A DNA stretch of 64,000 nucleotides from Pseudomonas sp. Bout1 (GCF_034314165.1 NZ_JAVIWK010000001.1:3425001-3489000), one strand, 5' to 3'; numbered from the stretch's first letter, positions 15,826 to 25,647 are shown. Made by a program: numbers and translations. Notes: a model not told the origin generated them from the sequence alone.

Positions 15826-18558
15826 ATGACTACCTCAACTACGCGGTACGGGCGTGTTCGCCCTCAGTTCTTCCGGCTGTCGATGCTGGCAGCGGCAATG
15901 TTGTGTTCAACCCTGGCGGGCCAGTGCATGGCCAATGAGGCCAACGTGCGTGCTGAAGCCGATCAGGCACGGGTGGACGCCCTGCTGAAAAAGATGACCC
16001 TGGACGACAAGTTCAACCTGATCCGCGGCATGACCGAAGCCGATGCCACCAACCAGGGCCAGGCCGGCTACCTGCCGGGTGTACCGCGCCTCGGCGTGCC
16101 GGCCCTGCGCATGGCAGACGGCCCGCCCGGCATTTTGACCCGCAAGGCCTCGATCATTCCCACCTCGACCATGGGCCTGGCCGCCACCTTCAGCAAACAG
16201 GACGCCTTTGATAACGGCACGGTGATCGGCGAGGAGGCCAAGCGCCTGGGCATCGACGTAGCACTGGAACCCTTCATCAATATGTTCCGCGACTCGGGCT
16301 TCCGGCGCGGCTGGAACACCTACGGCGAGGACCCGCTGCTGACCGGCAGCATGGGCGCCGAGGTGATCAAGGGTATCCAGGGCCAGGGCGTGATGGCCCA
16401 GGCCAAGCACCTGGTCGGCTATGACATGACCGGCTTTGATGTGAGCATTCCCGAGCAGGCCCTGCACGAGGTGTACCTGGCGCCGTTCCAGGACGCGGTG
16501 GACGCGGGCGTGGCCTCGATCATGTGTTCCTACAACAAGCTCAATGGCGAATTTGCCTGCGGTAACGAGCAATTGCTGGAGCAGCTGTTGCGCAAACAGA
16601 TGGGTTTCAAGGGCTTTGTCACCTCTGACTGGGGCGGCGTGCACAGTGCCCAGTACGTCAAGCGCGGCATGGACATGGAGATGCCCGGGCGCATCAATGA
16701 ACAGCACCCGTTCTGGGACATCATGCGTTCCTACTACGACAACACCGAGCAGCAACAGCCGGCGTTGCACACGTCCATGGGCAGCATGAAAAAAGTCTTC
16801 GCCCGGCCAATGCCGGAGGAGTGGATGGTCGGCCAGCGGCCAAACGTGCTGCTGGGGCAGTTCCCCAACGACGAGAAGCCGAGCAACCTGTTTGAAGCCC
16901 TGCGGGACAAGACCGTCCGCGAGCAAGACATCGACAAGGCCGCCGGGCGGGTGCTGGGACAGATGGAGCGTTTTGGCCTGCTGGACAAGGGCAGCCACCA
17001 GCCGCAGTCGACCCCGATGGTCGCCGGGTTGTCCGAAATCGTGCGCCGCACCAGCGAGCATTCGGCGGTACTGCTGAAGAACCAGGACCATGTGCTGCCC
17101 CTGTCGAAGGACGATCTCACAAGCCTGGCGATGATCGGCCCGGGCGCCTTGCAGCCGGTGGCACTGGGGGTTTCCGCCGAGCACGCAATCGGCATGCCCG
17201 AGCTGCAAGTCGGGCCGGCCAAGGCCCTCAAGGCCATTGAACCCAGCGCCGAGATCAGCGTGGCGGTAGCCAATGACATGACCGGCGTTGCTATCCCGGC
17301 AGACCGGGTGTCGTTTGAGGGCAAGCCTGGGTGGGTCAGAGTCGACGCAGGGCAGGGCAAGCGTGACAGCCAATTGCAATTCACCGGCGCGAACGCCGTG
17401 GCGGCCAACACCTTGCCGAGCTGGAAAACCCACCTGACGATTGACCAGGAAGGCGACTACAACCTCAACCTGCACATGCTCGGCGCGGGCGCCGTGCTGA
17501 AGGTCGACGGGAAAATCATCGGCGAAAGCAGTTCGTTGAAAAATGCCCTGCACGGTGATGTGGTGCACCCGGGGCAGGATGCCTTGATGCCGACCACCGA
17601 TGGCCTCAACAACGTGCGGCGCATGGTCAAGTTAAGCCGTGGCGAGCATCTGCTCGAAGTCAGCACCTACAACGACACCTCCGCCGCACCGGTTCAAGTA
17701 CGCCTGGCGTGGGTCACGCCGGCCATGCGCGAAGCCAACCGGGCCCAGGCACTGGCCGCCGCGCGCAACGCAAAAAAGGTGGTGTTTTTTGCCTGGGCGC
17801 GCACCGACCCGCAGTTCGGCTTGCCGGGTGACCAGGACAAACTGATCGAAGAGATCGCCGCAATCAACCCCAATGTAGTGGTGGTGCTCAACACCAGCAC
17901 CCCGGTCGCCATGCCTTGGTTGGGCAAGGTCAAGGGCCTGGTGCAGATGTGGTGGACCGGCGATGAAGGCGGCCCGGCGACCGCGAACATCCTCACCGGG
18001 CACAGCAACCCGGCCGGCCGCTTGCCGTTTACCTGGGCCAGCAGCCTGCAGGATTATCCCGCCACCGACCCGCGCTTCCCCGAGCGTGGCCAGCAACTCG
18101 ATGGCGTGGTCAGCTACACCGAAGGCGTCAATATCGGCTACCGCTGGTTTGAGTCCCAGCACAAGGCACCGCTGTTTGCATTCGGCTACGGGCTGTCCTA
18201 TAGCCGCTTTGACTACAGCGCGCTGCAAACCCATCGCCTGGGCAATGGCGACCTCAAGGTCAATTTCAAACTGACCAACAGTGGTGGCGTTGCGGGGGAT
18301 GAAGTGCCGCAGTTGTACCTGAGTGCGCCCCAACAGCAGGTCGACGGTGCCGAGTTCGCGCCGCAGACACTGGTGGGCTTTGATCGAGTCAGCCTCAAGG
18401 CCGGTGAGACCCGGGACGTGTCGATCATCGTGCCGCTGCGCAAGCTCCAGTACTGGGCCGTGAAGACTCAGTCCTGGGAACTGCCGCGAGGCCAGCGCAC
18501 CGTAAAGCTTGCCAGTGCGTCAGACAACGTGAGGGTCAGCCAGCCCGTCTCGTTCTGA
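15826..18558 (+). CDS. Glycoside hydrolase family 3 beta-glycosidase with inserted PA14-like domain
   Basis: A 910-residue secreted or periplasmic enzyme. The N-terminus holds a signal sequence (LSMLAAAMLCSTLAGQCMA). The GH3 TIM-barrel runs from about residue 45 to 370, with GYDMTGFDVS and the nucleophile Asp268 in GFVTSDWGG. The alpha/beta sandwich domain follows (SEHSAVLLKNQDHVLPLS), interrupted at about 480-640 by a PA14-like carbohydrate-binding insertion (LTIDQEGDYNLNLHMLGAGA). The chain ends with a fibronectin-III-like domain (GDEVPQLYLSAPQQQ). It should release glucose or another beta-linked sugar. ATG 15826 has ACGGAG upstream. It lies 22 bp after the MHS transporter gene, in the same direction. 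Confidence 0.9.
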   Translation: MTTSTTRYGRVRPQFFRLSMLAAAMLCSTLAGQCMANEANVRAEADQARVDALLKKMTLDDKFNLIRGMTEADATNQGQAGYLPGVPRLGVPALRMADGPPGILTRKASIIPTSTMGLAATFSKQDAFDNGTVIGEEAKRLGIDVALEPFINMFRDSGFRRGWNTYGEDPLLTGSMGAEVIKGIQGQGVMAQAKHLVGYDMTGFDVSIPEQALHEVYLAPFQDAVDAGVASIMCSYNKLNGEFACGNEQLLEQLLRKQMGFKGFVTSDWGGVHSAQYVKRGMDMEMPGRINEQHPFWDIMRSYYDNTEQQQPALHTSMGSMKKVFARPMPEEWMVGQRPNVLLGQFPNDEKPSNLFEALRDKTVREQDIDKAAGRVLGQMERFGLLDKGSHQPQSTPMVAGLSEIVRRTSEHSAVLLKNQDHVLPLSKDDLTSLAMIGPGALQPVALGVSAEHAIGMPELQVGPAKALKAIEPSAEISVAVANDMTGVAIPADRVSFEGKPGWVRVDAGQGKRDSQLQFTGANAVAANTLPSWKTHLTIDQEGDYNLNLHMLGAGAVLKVDGKIIGESSSLKNALHGDVVHPGQDALMPTTDGLNNVRRMVKLSRGEHLLEVSTYNDTSAAPVQVRLAWVTPAMREANRAQALAAARNAKKVVFFAWARTDPQFGLPGDQDKLIEEIAAINPNVVVVLNTSTPVAMPWLGKVKGLVQMWWTGDEGGPATANILTGHSNPAGRLPFTWASSLQDYPATDPRFPERGQQLDGVVSYTEGVNIGYRWFESQHKAPLFAFGYGLSYSRFDYSALQTHRLGNGDLKVNFKLTNSGGVAGDEVPQLYLSAPQQQVDGAEFAPQTLVGFDRVSLKAGETRDVSIIVPLRKLQYWAVKTQSWELPRGQRTVKLASASDNVRVSQPVSF

Positions 18559-18657
18559 TCGTTACACCCCATAAAAATAAAAATATCCAGGCTTTAGCGT
18601 CACCTACCTCTTGAACGTCTGCGCCATTGCCTGGTGGCGCAGCGGGAGCTTTTACCC

Positions 18658-19809
18658 ATGAATTTCTCGATTCGTCCTGCGGGACAAGGCTTTTGCGTGC
18701 GTCATCGTTTTATCCTGGCATGCCTTCTGGCGCTGGGCAGTGTGCAGGCCGCCATGGCCATCGACCTGATCAAGACCGACAACGACCGCCTGGAGCTGCA
18801 CGCCCAGGGCATTTTCGCGGCCAACGACAAGGTCTATATCCAGGGCCGCCACACCGGCAGCATCGGCCACCGTATCAACATGATCTACACCCATCAGCTC
18901 AACGCACAGTGGGCCGTGGGCATGCGCCAGGAGTGGGCCTACGACCCGTTCTACTACGACGGCAGCGCCGCCCAGACCAAGCGCTTCCAGTATGTGTTTG
19001 TGCGTAACGCGCGCTGGGGCCAACTGAGTTACGGGCAGCAAAAATCCCTGACCTTTGACATGGTTGGCTCGATCACTGACTGGTACCTGGGCTATGGCAC
19101 CAAAGGCCAGGGCACGTTCAATGGGTACGGCGGCAACCAGTTGCTGGGTTTCTCGCGGCCGAACAAAACCTTGTATTACCGGGTAAGAAGCGACGATTTC
19201 GAATTTGGCGTGATGTATGGCATGGGCACCGGGCCGGTGCACAACTCCGTCAACCCAAGCAGCGTGGGTGCTGGCAAGTTTGTCGACAGCTCCCGCGATG
19301 CGTTGTACCAGGTCGGCACGGTCTGGCGCCCGGCGGAGCACTGGTCATTGCGCCTGGCCTATGGCTACACCGAAATGAGCGAACGCTCACTGGACGCACA
19401 GGCCCAGCTCAACACCCGGCACCCGAATGTCGAAGGCTGGTTGTCAGGGGTGACCTACACCAATGCACCCTGGTATCACGCCGTGGTGTATGGCGAGTAC
19501 CGCAACCTGAACGCATCATCCCCAACTTCCAGTGGATACCGCGAGGCCAAGGCGCTGGAGTCCTACAGCAGCTATTCGTTTCCGGAAATGGGCGAACTGG
19601 GTTTTTTCAAGGCGTACGGCGGAATAAACCTGTTCTCTGACAAGAACAGCTCGGGGCGCAGCGGCTATTCGGTGGCCGGTTTTGCCCTGATCACCCTGCA
19701 TGACAGCCTGGCCATCGGCCTGGAGCGTAAGTTCGACATGGCGAGGAACAAGCAGGGCAACTACACGGGCCAGGATGAGTACGAATTGGTTGCCAAGTAC
19801 TACTTTTAA
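18658..19809 (+). CDS. Outer-membrane general porin (Gram-negative porin family)
   Basis: A 383-residue protein with a signal peptide ending near AAMA-ID. The mature chain starts IDLIKTDNDRLELHAQGIFA and shows alternating amphipathic strands (QLSYGQQKSL, FEFGVMYGMG, WSLRLAYGYTEM). It ends with YELVAKYYF, the terminal aromatic residue recognised by the BAM machinery. It is a trimeric-porin-type barrel, probably allowing the glycoside or its products across the outer membrane. It lies 99 bp after the GH3 gene on the same strand; GGGAGC precedes ATG 18658. No T-tailed terminator is visible after it. Confidence 0.85.
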   Translation: MNFSIRPAGQGFCVRHRFILACLLALGSVQAAMAIDLIKTDNDRLELHAQGIFAANDKVYIQGRHTGSIGHRINMIYTHQLNAQWAVGMRQEWAYDPFYYDGSAAQTKRFQYVFVRNARWGQLSYGQQKSLTFDMVGSITDWYLGYGTKGQGTFNGYGGNQLLGFSRPNKTLYYRVRSDDFEFGVMYGMGTGPVHNSVNPSSVGAGKFVDSSRDALYQVGTVWRPAEHWSLRLAYGYTEMSERSLDAQAQLNTRHPNVEGWLSGVTYTNAPWYHAVVYGEYRNLNASSPTSSGYREAKALESYSSYSFPEMGELGFFKAYGGINLFSDKNSSGRSGYSVAGFALITLHDSLAIGLERKFDMARNKQGNYTGQDEYELVAKYYF

Positions 19810-19930
19810 CTAAGGTGCCTTGCCGTATCAGCATCCTGCTGGGCAATCGCCATTTCTCGCTGAAGCGTTCTTGATACCGATCCAGGACGCCGGGCTGCAA
19901 ACTTACCTGCCCTCGACGGCGTCGACAAAG

Positions 19931-19954
19931 GCGGCCAATGCAACGAATGGCCGC
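19931..19954. other. Hairpin in the treS upstream region
   Basis: The arms GCGGCCA (19931-19937) and TGGCCGC (19948-19954) pair perfectly around a 10-base loop. There is no T-run after it, so it is not a standard terminator. It could end or stabilise the porin transcript or affect treS expression. Nothing else clear is seen in the 236-bp gap. Confidence 0.35.
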
Positions 19955-20045
19955 TCGCGCCCTCATACACTAACCAACGGTGCGGCGATGCAAGTTCAAA
20001 TGCAGTTGCCGGAATCGACTACTTCATGACGCAGGTGAGCGATGT

Positions 20046-22112
20046 ATGACGGATGTTGAGCACAATCATGTGGCCTGGCTGGTAGAGCAATCGATGCTGC
20101 AGGCCGCCAAACAGCGCGCCAAACTCTACTCGGGGCAGGGCCGGTTATGGCAACAGCCTTACGCCCATACCCGGCCCCGTGATGCTTCAGCGCTGGCGTC
20201 TGTGTGGTTTACGGCGTACCCGGCGTCCATCGTCACCCGCGAAAACGGCAGCGTACTGGAAGCCCTGGGCGACGAAACCTTGTGGCATGCGCTGTCGAAA
20301 ATCGGTATCCAGGGCATTCACAACGGCCCACTGAAACGCTCGGGCGGCCTCATGGGCACCGAGCACACGCCGACCATTGACGGCAACTTTGACCGCATCA
20401 GCTTCGACATCGACCCACAACTGGGCACTGAGGCCCAGCTACAATCGCTGGTACGCATGGCTGCCGCGCACAACGCGGTGATCATCGACGACGTCATCCC
20501 GTCCCATACAGGCAAGGGCGCAGACTTCCGCCTGGCCGAAATGGCCTATGAAGACTACCCCGGGCTCTACCACATGGTGGAGATCCGCGAGGAAGACTGG
20601 CCGCTGCTGCCCGACATCAGTGAGGGCCGAGACGCGCAGAACCTCAGCCCGCAGCAGGTCGATGTGCTCAGAGACAAGCACTACATCGTCGGCCAGTTGC
20701 AACGGGTGATCTTCTTCGAACCCGGGGTCAAGGAGACCGACTGGAGCGCCACCGATGTGGTGGTGGGCGTGGACGGCAAGCCCCGGCGCTGGGTCTACCT
20801 GCATTATTTCAAGGAAGGCCAGCCATCGCTGAACTGGCTGGACCCCACCTTCGCCGCGCAGCAGATGATCATTGGCGACGCGTTGCATGCCATCGACGTG
20901 ATGGGCGCAAAAATCCTGCGCCTGGACGCCAATGGCTTCCTCGGCGTGGAACGAAAACTGGAAGGTAACGCCTGGTCTGAAAGCCATCCGCTGTCGATCA
21001 CCGGCAACCAGTTGCTCGGCGGTGCGATTCGCAAGGCCGGCGGCTTCAGCTTCCAAGAGTTGAACCTGACGGTGGACGATATCGCTGCCATGTCTCACGG
21101 CGGCGCCGACCTGTCCTACGACTTCATCACCCGGCCGGCGTACCAGCACGCGTTATTGACTGGCGACACTGAATTCCTGCGCCTGATGCTGCGCGAGATG
21201 CATACCCTGGGCATCGACCCGGGTTCGCTGATCCACGCCTTGCAGAACCATGACGAGCTGACCCTTGAGCTGGTGCACTTCTGGACGCTGCACGCCCATG
21301 ACACCTACCTGTACCAGGGGCAGACCTTTCCCGGCGGCATCCTGCGCGAGCATATCCGCGAGCAGATGTACGAGCGCCTGGCTGGCGAACATGCACCGTA
21401 TAACCTCAAGTTCGTGACCAATGGCGTGTCGTGCACCACCGTCAGCATCATCACGGCAGCGCTGGGCATTCGCGACCTTGAGGCGATTACCCCGGCAGAC
21501 ATCCAACAGATTCGCCAGATTCACCTGCTGCTGGTGATGTACAACGCGATGCAGCCGGGGGTGTTTGCGCTCTCCGGTTGGGACCTTGTCGGTGCGCTGC
21601 CATTGCCGGCAGAGCAGGTGGCGCACTTGATGCTCGATGGCGACACCCGCTGGATTCACCGCGGTGCCTACGACCTGGTAGACCTGAACCCCGATGCGTC
21701 GCACTCCGCCGGCCAGATGCCACGCCCGAAAACCCTGTATGGCAGCCTGCCCCGTCAATTGAACGAGCCGGATTCGTTTGCCTCCCAGCTGCAAAGAATC
21801 CTCGCGGTGCGCCGTGCCTACGACATCGCCGCGAGCCGCCAGATCCTGGTACCTGACGTGCAACACCCGGGCCTGTTGATCATGGTCCACGAACTGCCGG
21901 CGGGCAAAGGTACCCAGATCACCGCACTGAACTTTGGCGCTACACCCATCACGGAAACCTTGCACCTGCCCAATATTGCGCCTGGGCCTGTGGTGGACAT
22001 CATCAATGAGCGGGTGGAAGGAGATTTGACCCCGGAGGGTGACTTCACCATTACGCTGGATGCGTATGAAGGGTTGGCATTGCGGGTGGTCAGCAGCTCG
22101 CCGATGATCTAG
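20046..22112 (+). CDS. treS: Trehalose synthase (maltose alpha-D-glucosyltransferase), GH13
   Basis: This 688-residue protein matches the stand-alone Pseudomonas trehalose synthases (P. stutzeri type, about 689 residues), which interconvert maltose and trehalose. GH13 residues are visible: the nucleophile Asp294 in [10 protein letters not shown], the acid/base Glu338 in FSFQELNLT, and the transition-state stabiliser in [15 protein letters not shown]. The N-terminal stretch [20 protein letters not shown] and the C-terminal beta domain ([16 protein letters not shown]) are also as in that group. It lacks the maltokinase fusion found in many TreS proteins. ATG 20046 follows AGGTGAG. It is convergent with a GntR gene 8 bp away. 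Likely roles are osmotic protection or maltose/trehalose use. Confidence 0.9.
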   Translation: MTDVEHNHVAWLVEQSMLQAAKQRAKLYSGQGRLWQQPYAHTRPRDASALASVWFTAYPASIVTRENGSVLEALGDETLWHALSKIGIQGIHNGPLKRSGGLMGTEHTPTIDGNFDRISFDIDPQLGTEAQLQSLVRMAAAHNAVIIDDVIPSHTGKGADFRLAEMAYEDYPGLYHMVEIREEDWPLLPDISEGRDAQNLSPQQVDVLRDKHYIVGQLQRVIFFEPGVKETDWSATDVVVGVDGKPRRWVYLHYFKEGQPSLNWLDPTFAAQQMIIGDALHAIDVMGAKILRLDANGFLGVERKLEGNAWSESHPLSITGNQLLGGAIRKAGGFSFQELNLTVDDIAAMSHGGADLSYDFITRPAYQHALLTGDTEFLRLMLREMHTLGIDPGSLIHALQNHDELTLELVHFWTLHAHDTYLYQGQTFPGGILREHIREQMYERLAGEHAPYNLKFVTNGVSCTTVSIITAALGIRDLEAITPADIQQIRQIHLLLVMYNAMQPGVFALSGWDLVGALPLPAEQVAHLMLDGDTRWIHRGAYDLVDLNPDASHSAGQMPRPKTLYGSLPRQLNEPDSFASQLQRILAVRRAYDIAASRQILVPDVQHPGLLIMVHELPAGKGTQITALNFGATPITETLHLPNIAPGPVVDIINERVEGDLTPEGDFTITLDAYEGLALRVVSSSPMI

Positions 22113-22120
22113 TCCGGGCC

Positions 22121-22864
22121 TCAAACAATCGGGCTGGACTTGAACACACCGCTGAGTACAAAAGCGTAGCGCTCCGGGCGGATGTAAAACGTGGTGCGGT
22201 CGCAGCAGTGGCCGTTGGCGAAATAAGACGTGCGTTCCATCACCAGCAACGCCGTACCGCGTTTCACGTTCAGGGCACCGGCCAGGCTTTTGTCGGCTGC
22301 CTGGGCGCGGATAGCCAGGTCGGCGCGGCTCACCGGCATGCCGGTCACCGTCTCCAACACCGAGTAGATCGGTTGGGTCTCCACCTCGGTCCACACCACG
22401 CTGGCCAACTCGGCGGGCAGGTGGCTGCGGCCCAGCGCGATCGGCTCTTCATCGACAAAATGGAGGCGTTCCAGCAACAGGCAACGCCCGGCACCCCCGA
22501 ACAACTCGCGCAATGCTTCCGGCACCGGCTGTTCTGTGTGGCTGATCACCCGCATGCTCGGCTTGAGCCCTTGCAACAGCAGCGCTTCATGAAAACTGCG
22601 CAATGCATCAAGGCCGTGTCGCACCTGTTTGGCGGACACAAACGTGCCTTTGCCTTGCTTGCGCTCAACCACACCGTCGTCGCTGAGTTTGCCCACGGCC
22701 AGGCGTACGGTGACGCGGCTCACGCCAAACCGTTGGCCCAGTTCGGCCTCGGACGGCAGTTTGCCGCTGGGTTCAAAATCGCCGCGCTGGATTTCTTCCC
22801 GCAGTCGATAGGCGATCTGTTCGTAAAGTGAGGTGGTGCTGTCGCGAAGAATGGACGTGGACAC
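22121..22864 (-). CDS. GntR family regulator, HutC subfamily (UTRA domain)
   Basis: A protein of about 247 residues. Residues 8-75 form the GntR winged HTH (SLYEQIAYRLREEIQRGDFE, then LPSEAELGQRFGVSRVTVRL), and residues about 95-240 form the UTRA ligand-binding fold (LLLERLHFVDEEPIALGRSHLP). The start is uncertain: GTG 22864 has GGAA seven bases upstream, while an in-frame TTG at 22870 would add two residues. It is convergent with treS and divergent from the sulfonate-type ABC operon; the palindromes at 22945-22960 suggest the ABC/PHP operon is its main target rather than treS. Confidence 0.88.
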   Translation of the reverse strand: MSTSILRDSTTSLYEQIAYRLREEIQRGDFEPSGKLPSEAELGQRFGVSRVTVRLAVGKLSDDGVVERKQGKGTFVSAKQVRHGLDALRSFHEALLLQGLKPSMRVISHTEQPVPEALRELFGGAGRCLLLERLHFVDEEPIALGRSHLPAELASVVWTEVETQPIYSVLETVTGMPVSRADLAIRAQAADKSLAGALNVKRGTALLVMERTSYFANGHCCDRTTFYIRPERYAFVLSGVFKSSPIV

Positions 22865-22944
22865 TGGCAAGTTCCGTGACCTGGGAGTAGTGCGGCCGCA
22901 GCCTTCACTTCTAAGGTTATAAAAATAGGTTATTAGGACAACTT

Positions 22945-22960
22945 GTATTAATACGTATTA
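22945..22960. promoter_or_regulatory. Overlapping palindromes, candidate GntR operator at the ABC start codon
   Basis: Two perfect palindromes overlap: GTATTAATAC (22945-22954) and TAATACGTATTA (22949-22960). The second ends on the first base of the ATG used for the ABC ATPase. Symmetric AT-rich sites of this kind are typical of HutC-type GntR operators. Such placement would block transcription initiation or a very short leader. Confidence 0.55.
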
Positions 22961-23841
22961 TGTCAGGCATATCCATTGTAAACGACCTGACGACACTTGC
23001 CATGCCCAAAACCAACGCGAACGTACAGCCCCAAGCAGATGCGCTGACGGTTGATGACATCAGCTTCAGCTACCCCAATGGGCATCGGGTGTTTTCCGGC
23101 TTCAGCCTGAAGGCCAAGCCCGGCGAATTCGTCGCGATCCTCGGGCCGTCCGGGTGCGGCAAGACCACACTCCTGAATTTACTGTCCGGCTTCCAGCAAC
23201 CCCAGCGCGGCCAGGTCAGCATCAATCAGGCGCCTGTGCATCCCGAACGGTCTGAGTTGGGCTATGTGTTCCAGTCGGCGCAACTGTTTGCGTGGTTGAG
23301 TGCCCTGGAAAACGTGCGTTTTGGCCTGCGCATGTGTGCCACGACCAGTGAAGCGCAACAGCGTGCGCAGGCGTTGCAGTACTTGCGCCTGGTGGGCCTT
23401 GAGCAGTCGGCGCAGTGCTTGCCTCACCAGTTGTCGGGTGGCATGCAGCAGCGCGTATCCCTCGCCAGGACGTTGGCATTGGAACCCAGCGTATTGCTGA
23501 TGGACGAACCCTTCGCCGCACTGGATGCCATCAGCCGCAACAACATGAATGAAGAGACGCTGCGCATCTGGGCCGAGTTGGGCCAGACAGTGCTGTTCAT
23601 CACCCACGATATCGATGAGGCGGTGTTCCTGGCTGACCGAGTGATTGTGCTCAATATCGCCCCCGGCGGCATCCACAGCGAACTCAAGATCGACCTCCCG
23701 CGTCCTCGCTCCAACCTGAAAACCCGCCGTTTGCAGGCCTTTCTCGACTATCGCAATGAACTGATGGAGCGTATTTCCCACGTCATGGACGTGTCGGCTG
23801 CGCCTTCAACCTCCACCCGTCAACCTGAGTTAACCGCATGA
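22960..23841 (+). CDS. ABC transporter ATPase, nitrate/sulfonate/taurine (SsuB/TauB) type
   Basis: Up to 293 residues. The nucleotide-binding domain shows Walker A GPSGCGKTT, Q-loop GYVFQSAQLFAWLSAL, signature LSGGMQQRVSLARTL, Walker B VLLMDEPFAALD and H-loop LFITHDIDEAVFLADR. The last is typical of the SsuB/TauB/NrtD group, which powers uptake of sulfonates, taurine, nitrate or pyrimidine precursors. The start is uncertain: ATG 22960 has no Shine-Dalgarno sequence and overlaps a palindromic operator, so ATG 23002 (MPKTNANVQP), also without a strong site, is an alternative. It overlaps the binding-protein gene by 4 bp. Confidence 0.88.
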   Translation: MSGISIVNDLTTLAMPKTNANVQPQADALTVDDISFSYPNGHRVFSGFSLKAKPGEFVAILGPSGCGKTTLLNLLSGFQQPQRGQVSINQAPVHPERSELGYVFQSAQLFAWLSALENVRFGLRMCATTSEAQQRAQALQYLRLVGLEQSAQCLPHQLSGGMQQRVSLARTLALEPSVLLMDEPFAALDAISRNNMNEETLRIWAELGQTVLFITHDIDEAVFLADRVIVLNIAPGGIHSELKIDLPRPRSNLKTRRLQAFLDYRNELMERISHVMDVSAAPSTSTRQPELTA

Positions 23842-24839
23842 TCAAACGTTCACTGCTTGCCCTTTCATTGTCTGTTGCCGCATTGGCCGGCACCACGTCA
23901 GCCTTGGCGGTAGAACAGAAGCCGCTGCGTGTGGGTTACGTGTTTGCCATGGCCAATGCGCCGGCGTTGATTGCCGACAAACAGGGGTTCTATCGTGAGG
24001 AAGGCTTGAATGTCGACCTCAAGGCCCTGGGCGACGGCCCGGTGATCCAGCAGGCGTTGGCCGCCGGTGAACTGGACGTGGCCTATGTGGGCACACCGCC
24101 GGTGTACCAATGGTTTTCCCGCGGGCTGCAAAGCCGCATCCTGGCCAAGGTCAACTATGGCCAGGCCGCCGTGATTGTCGACGCCAAGAGCCCGATTACC
24201 AGCCTGGAAGCCCTCAAGGGCAAAAAGCTCGCCGGGGTGAAGAAGGGCAGTGGCATGGACGTGCTGCTGCGCGGTTACGTGCTGAAGGAAAAAGCCGGGC
24301 TCAACCCCGACAAGGACCTCGACATCATCGATATGCCACCAGGCAACATGAACGCGGCGCTGGAACGCGGCATCGTCGATGCAGCATTTTCCTGGGAACC
24401 CTTTGTCAGCCAGTCATTGTTGCGAGGCGCCAGCCGCATCCTGCTGGATGTGAACCAGGCGCTGCCCAATTACCCGTGGTACGTGGTGATCGCACTGCCC
24501 AAAACCTTGCAGGAACGTCCCGACGACGTGGTCAAGTTACTGCGCGCCCACCGCAAGGCCATCGCCTTTCTCAATGAGCACCCGGACGAGTCAAACCGCA
24601 TCATCGCCCAGGCATTCAAACTTGAACCCGTGCAAGGAGCAGACGCCAAGACCATCGCGCCAGAGGCCGTCGTCGCCCAGGCGCGCACTCGGCTGGGGTG
24701 GTCGGCGGACCTGCAGCCCACGGATATCCAGTTTATCCAGCGCTTGATGAACTACTCCTACGATCTGGGTTTTATCGACACGCCGCTCAAGACTGAACAG
24801 ATCGTAGACACCTCCTACCTGGAAAAAGCCTCGCGCTGA
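23838..24839 (+). CDS. ABC transporter substrate-binding protein, sulfonate/nitrate (SsuA/TauA) type
   Basis: A 333-residue periplasmic receptor with a signal peptide (MIKRSLLALSLSVAALAGTT, cleavage near ALA-VE). The mature sequence begins PLRVGYVFAMANAPALIADKQ and shows the NMT1/SsuA pattern: FYREEGLNVDLKALGDGPVI, ELDVAYVGTPPVYQW and IVDAAFSWEPFVSQSLL. Ligands of this family include alkane sulfonates, taurine, nitrate and thiamine precursors. ATG 23838 overlaps the stop of the ATPase gene (ATGA), so the genes are translationally coupled. It is followed 7 bp later by the permease gene. Confidence 0.9.
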   Translation: MIKRSLLALSLSVAALAGTTSALAVEQKPLRVGYVFAMANAPALIADKQGFYREEGLNVDLKALGDGPVIQQALAAGELDVAYVGTPPVYQWFSRGLQSRILAKVNYGQAAVIVDAKSPITSLEALKGKKLAGVKKGSGMDVLLRGYVLKEKAGLNPDKDLDIIDMPPGNMNAALERGIVDAAFSWEPFVSQSLLRGASRILLDVNQALPNYPWYVVIALPKTLQERPDDVVKLLRAHRKAIAFLNEHPDESNRIIAQAFKLEPVQGADAKTIAPEAVVAQARTRLGWSADLQPTDIQFIQRLMNYSYDLGFIDTPLKTEQIVDTSYLEKASR

Positions 24840-24846
24840 GTCAGCC

Positions 24847-25596
24847 ATGCATTTGCCAAAACCCAATTGGGGATGGGCTTCGCTCCCGTTCCTGCTGTTG
24901 ATCTGGATCGCGCTGGCCAGCCGGTTTCCCACCTACATCCTGCCCCAACCGTGGGATGTGGCGCGCGAAACCCTGCGCTGGATGAGTGACGGTTCGCTGT
25001 GGCAGCACCTGCGCGCCAGTGTGCTTGAGGAAATGGGCGGCTTTTGTGCGGCGGTGATTATCGCGATCGTGCTGGGTACGGCCGGTGGGCTGTCTTCGCG
25101 CTTTCGCGATTTCATCTCGCCGCTCAATAGCCTGTTCATGGCCATTGCGCCGATCGCCTGGGCGCCGCTGATCATGATCATTTTCGGCCTGGGGTATGTG
25201 TCTATCGTGCTGGTGATTTTCATCGCGGCGGTGTTCCCCATGGCCGTGACTATCCAGGAGGGCGTGCAGAGCATTCGCGGCGGTGAAGTGCGTGCCGCCC
25301 GCACCTTGGGCGCCAACACCTGGCAATTGCTGGCGCACGTCTACCTGCCGGCATCGCTGCCGTTTGTGACCGCCGCATTGCGCATCGGCTTCAGCCAGGG
25401 CTGGCGGGCTCTGGTCGCTGCAGAAATGATTGGCGCGTCCCAGGGCATTGGCTGGATGGTCTCCACCGGCGGGCAGATCGGCAACAGCAGTCAAGTGCTG
25501 CTGGGCATCGTGATGATCGGCCTGATCGCCTGGCTGATGGAAAGTTTTGTGTTCCGGCGCATCGAGCGTCACTACCAGAAATGGCGCGTGCAATGA
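24847..25596 (+). CDS. ABC transporter permease, sulfonate/nitrate (SsuC/TauC) type
   Basis: A 249-residue inner-membrane protein with about six helices, with the EAA-loop region EVRAARTLGANTWQLLAHVYLPASLPFV and the SsuC-like stretch IAPIAWAPLIMIIFGLGYVSI. It ends FRRIERHYQKWRVQ, a typical cytosolic tail of this group. It completes the ATPase-receptor-permease set begun at 22960. The next gene, encoding a large PHP-like protein, starts 51 bp later on the same strand and is probably co-transcribed. Confidence 0.9.
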   Translation: MHLPKPNWGWASLPFLLLIWIALASRFPTYILPQPWDVARETLRWMSDGSLWQHLRASVLEEMGGFCAAVIIAIVLGTAGGLSSRFRDFISPLNSLFMAIAPIAWAPLIMIIFGLGYVSIVLVIFIAAVFPMAVTIQEGVQSIRGGEVRAARTLGANTWQLLAHVYLPASLPFVTAALRIGFSQGWRALVAAEMIGASQGIGWMVSTGGQIGNSSQVLLGIVMIGLIAWLMESFVFRRIERHYQKWRVQ

Positions 25597-25647
25597 GCCG
25601 CGCGCCGTGTAATCGAACCTTCAGTGGACCACTGCACGAGGTGTCAT

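Noticed and set aside
15907..17568. 553-residue minus-strand open frame inside the GH3 gene
   Set aside because: The plus-strand GH3 protein has all family motifs; the antisense translation has no recognisable domain and is rich in low-complexity H/Q/G/V runs.
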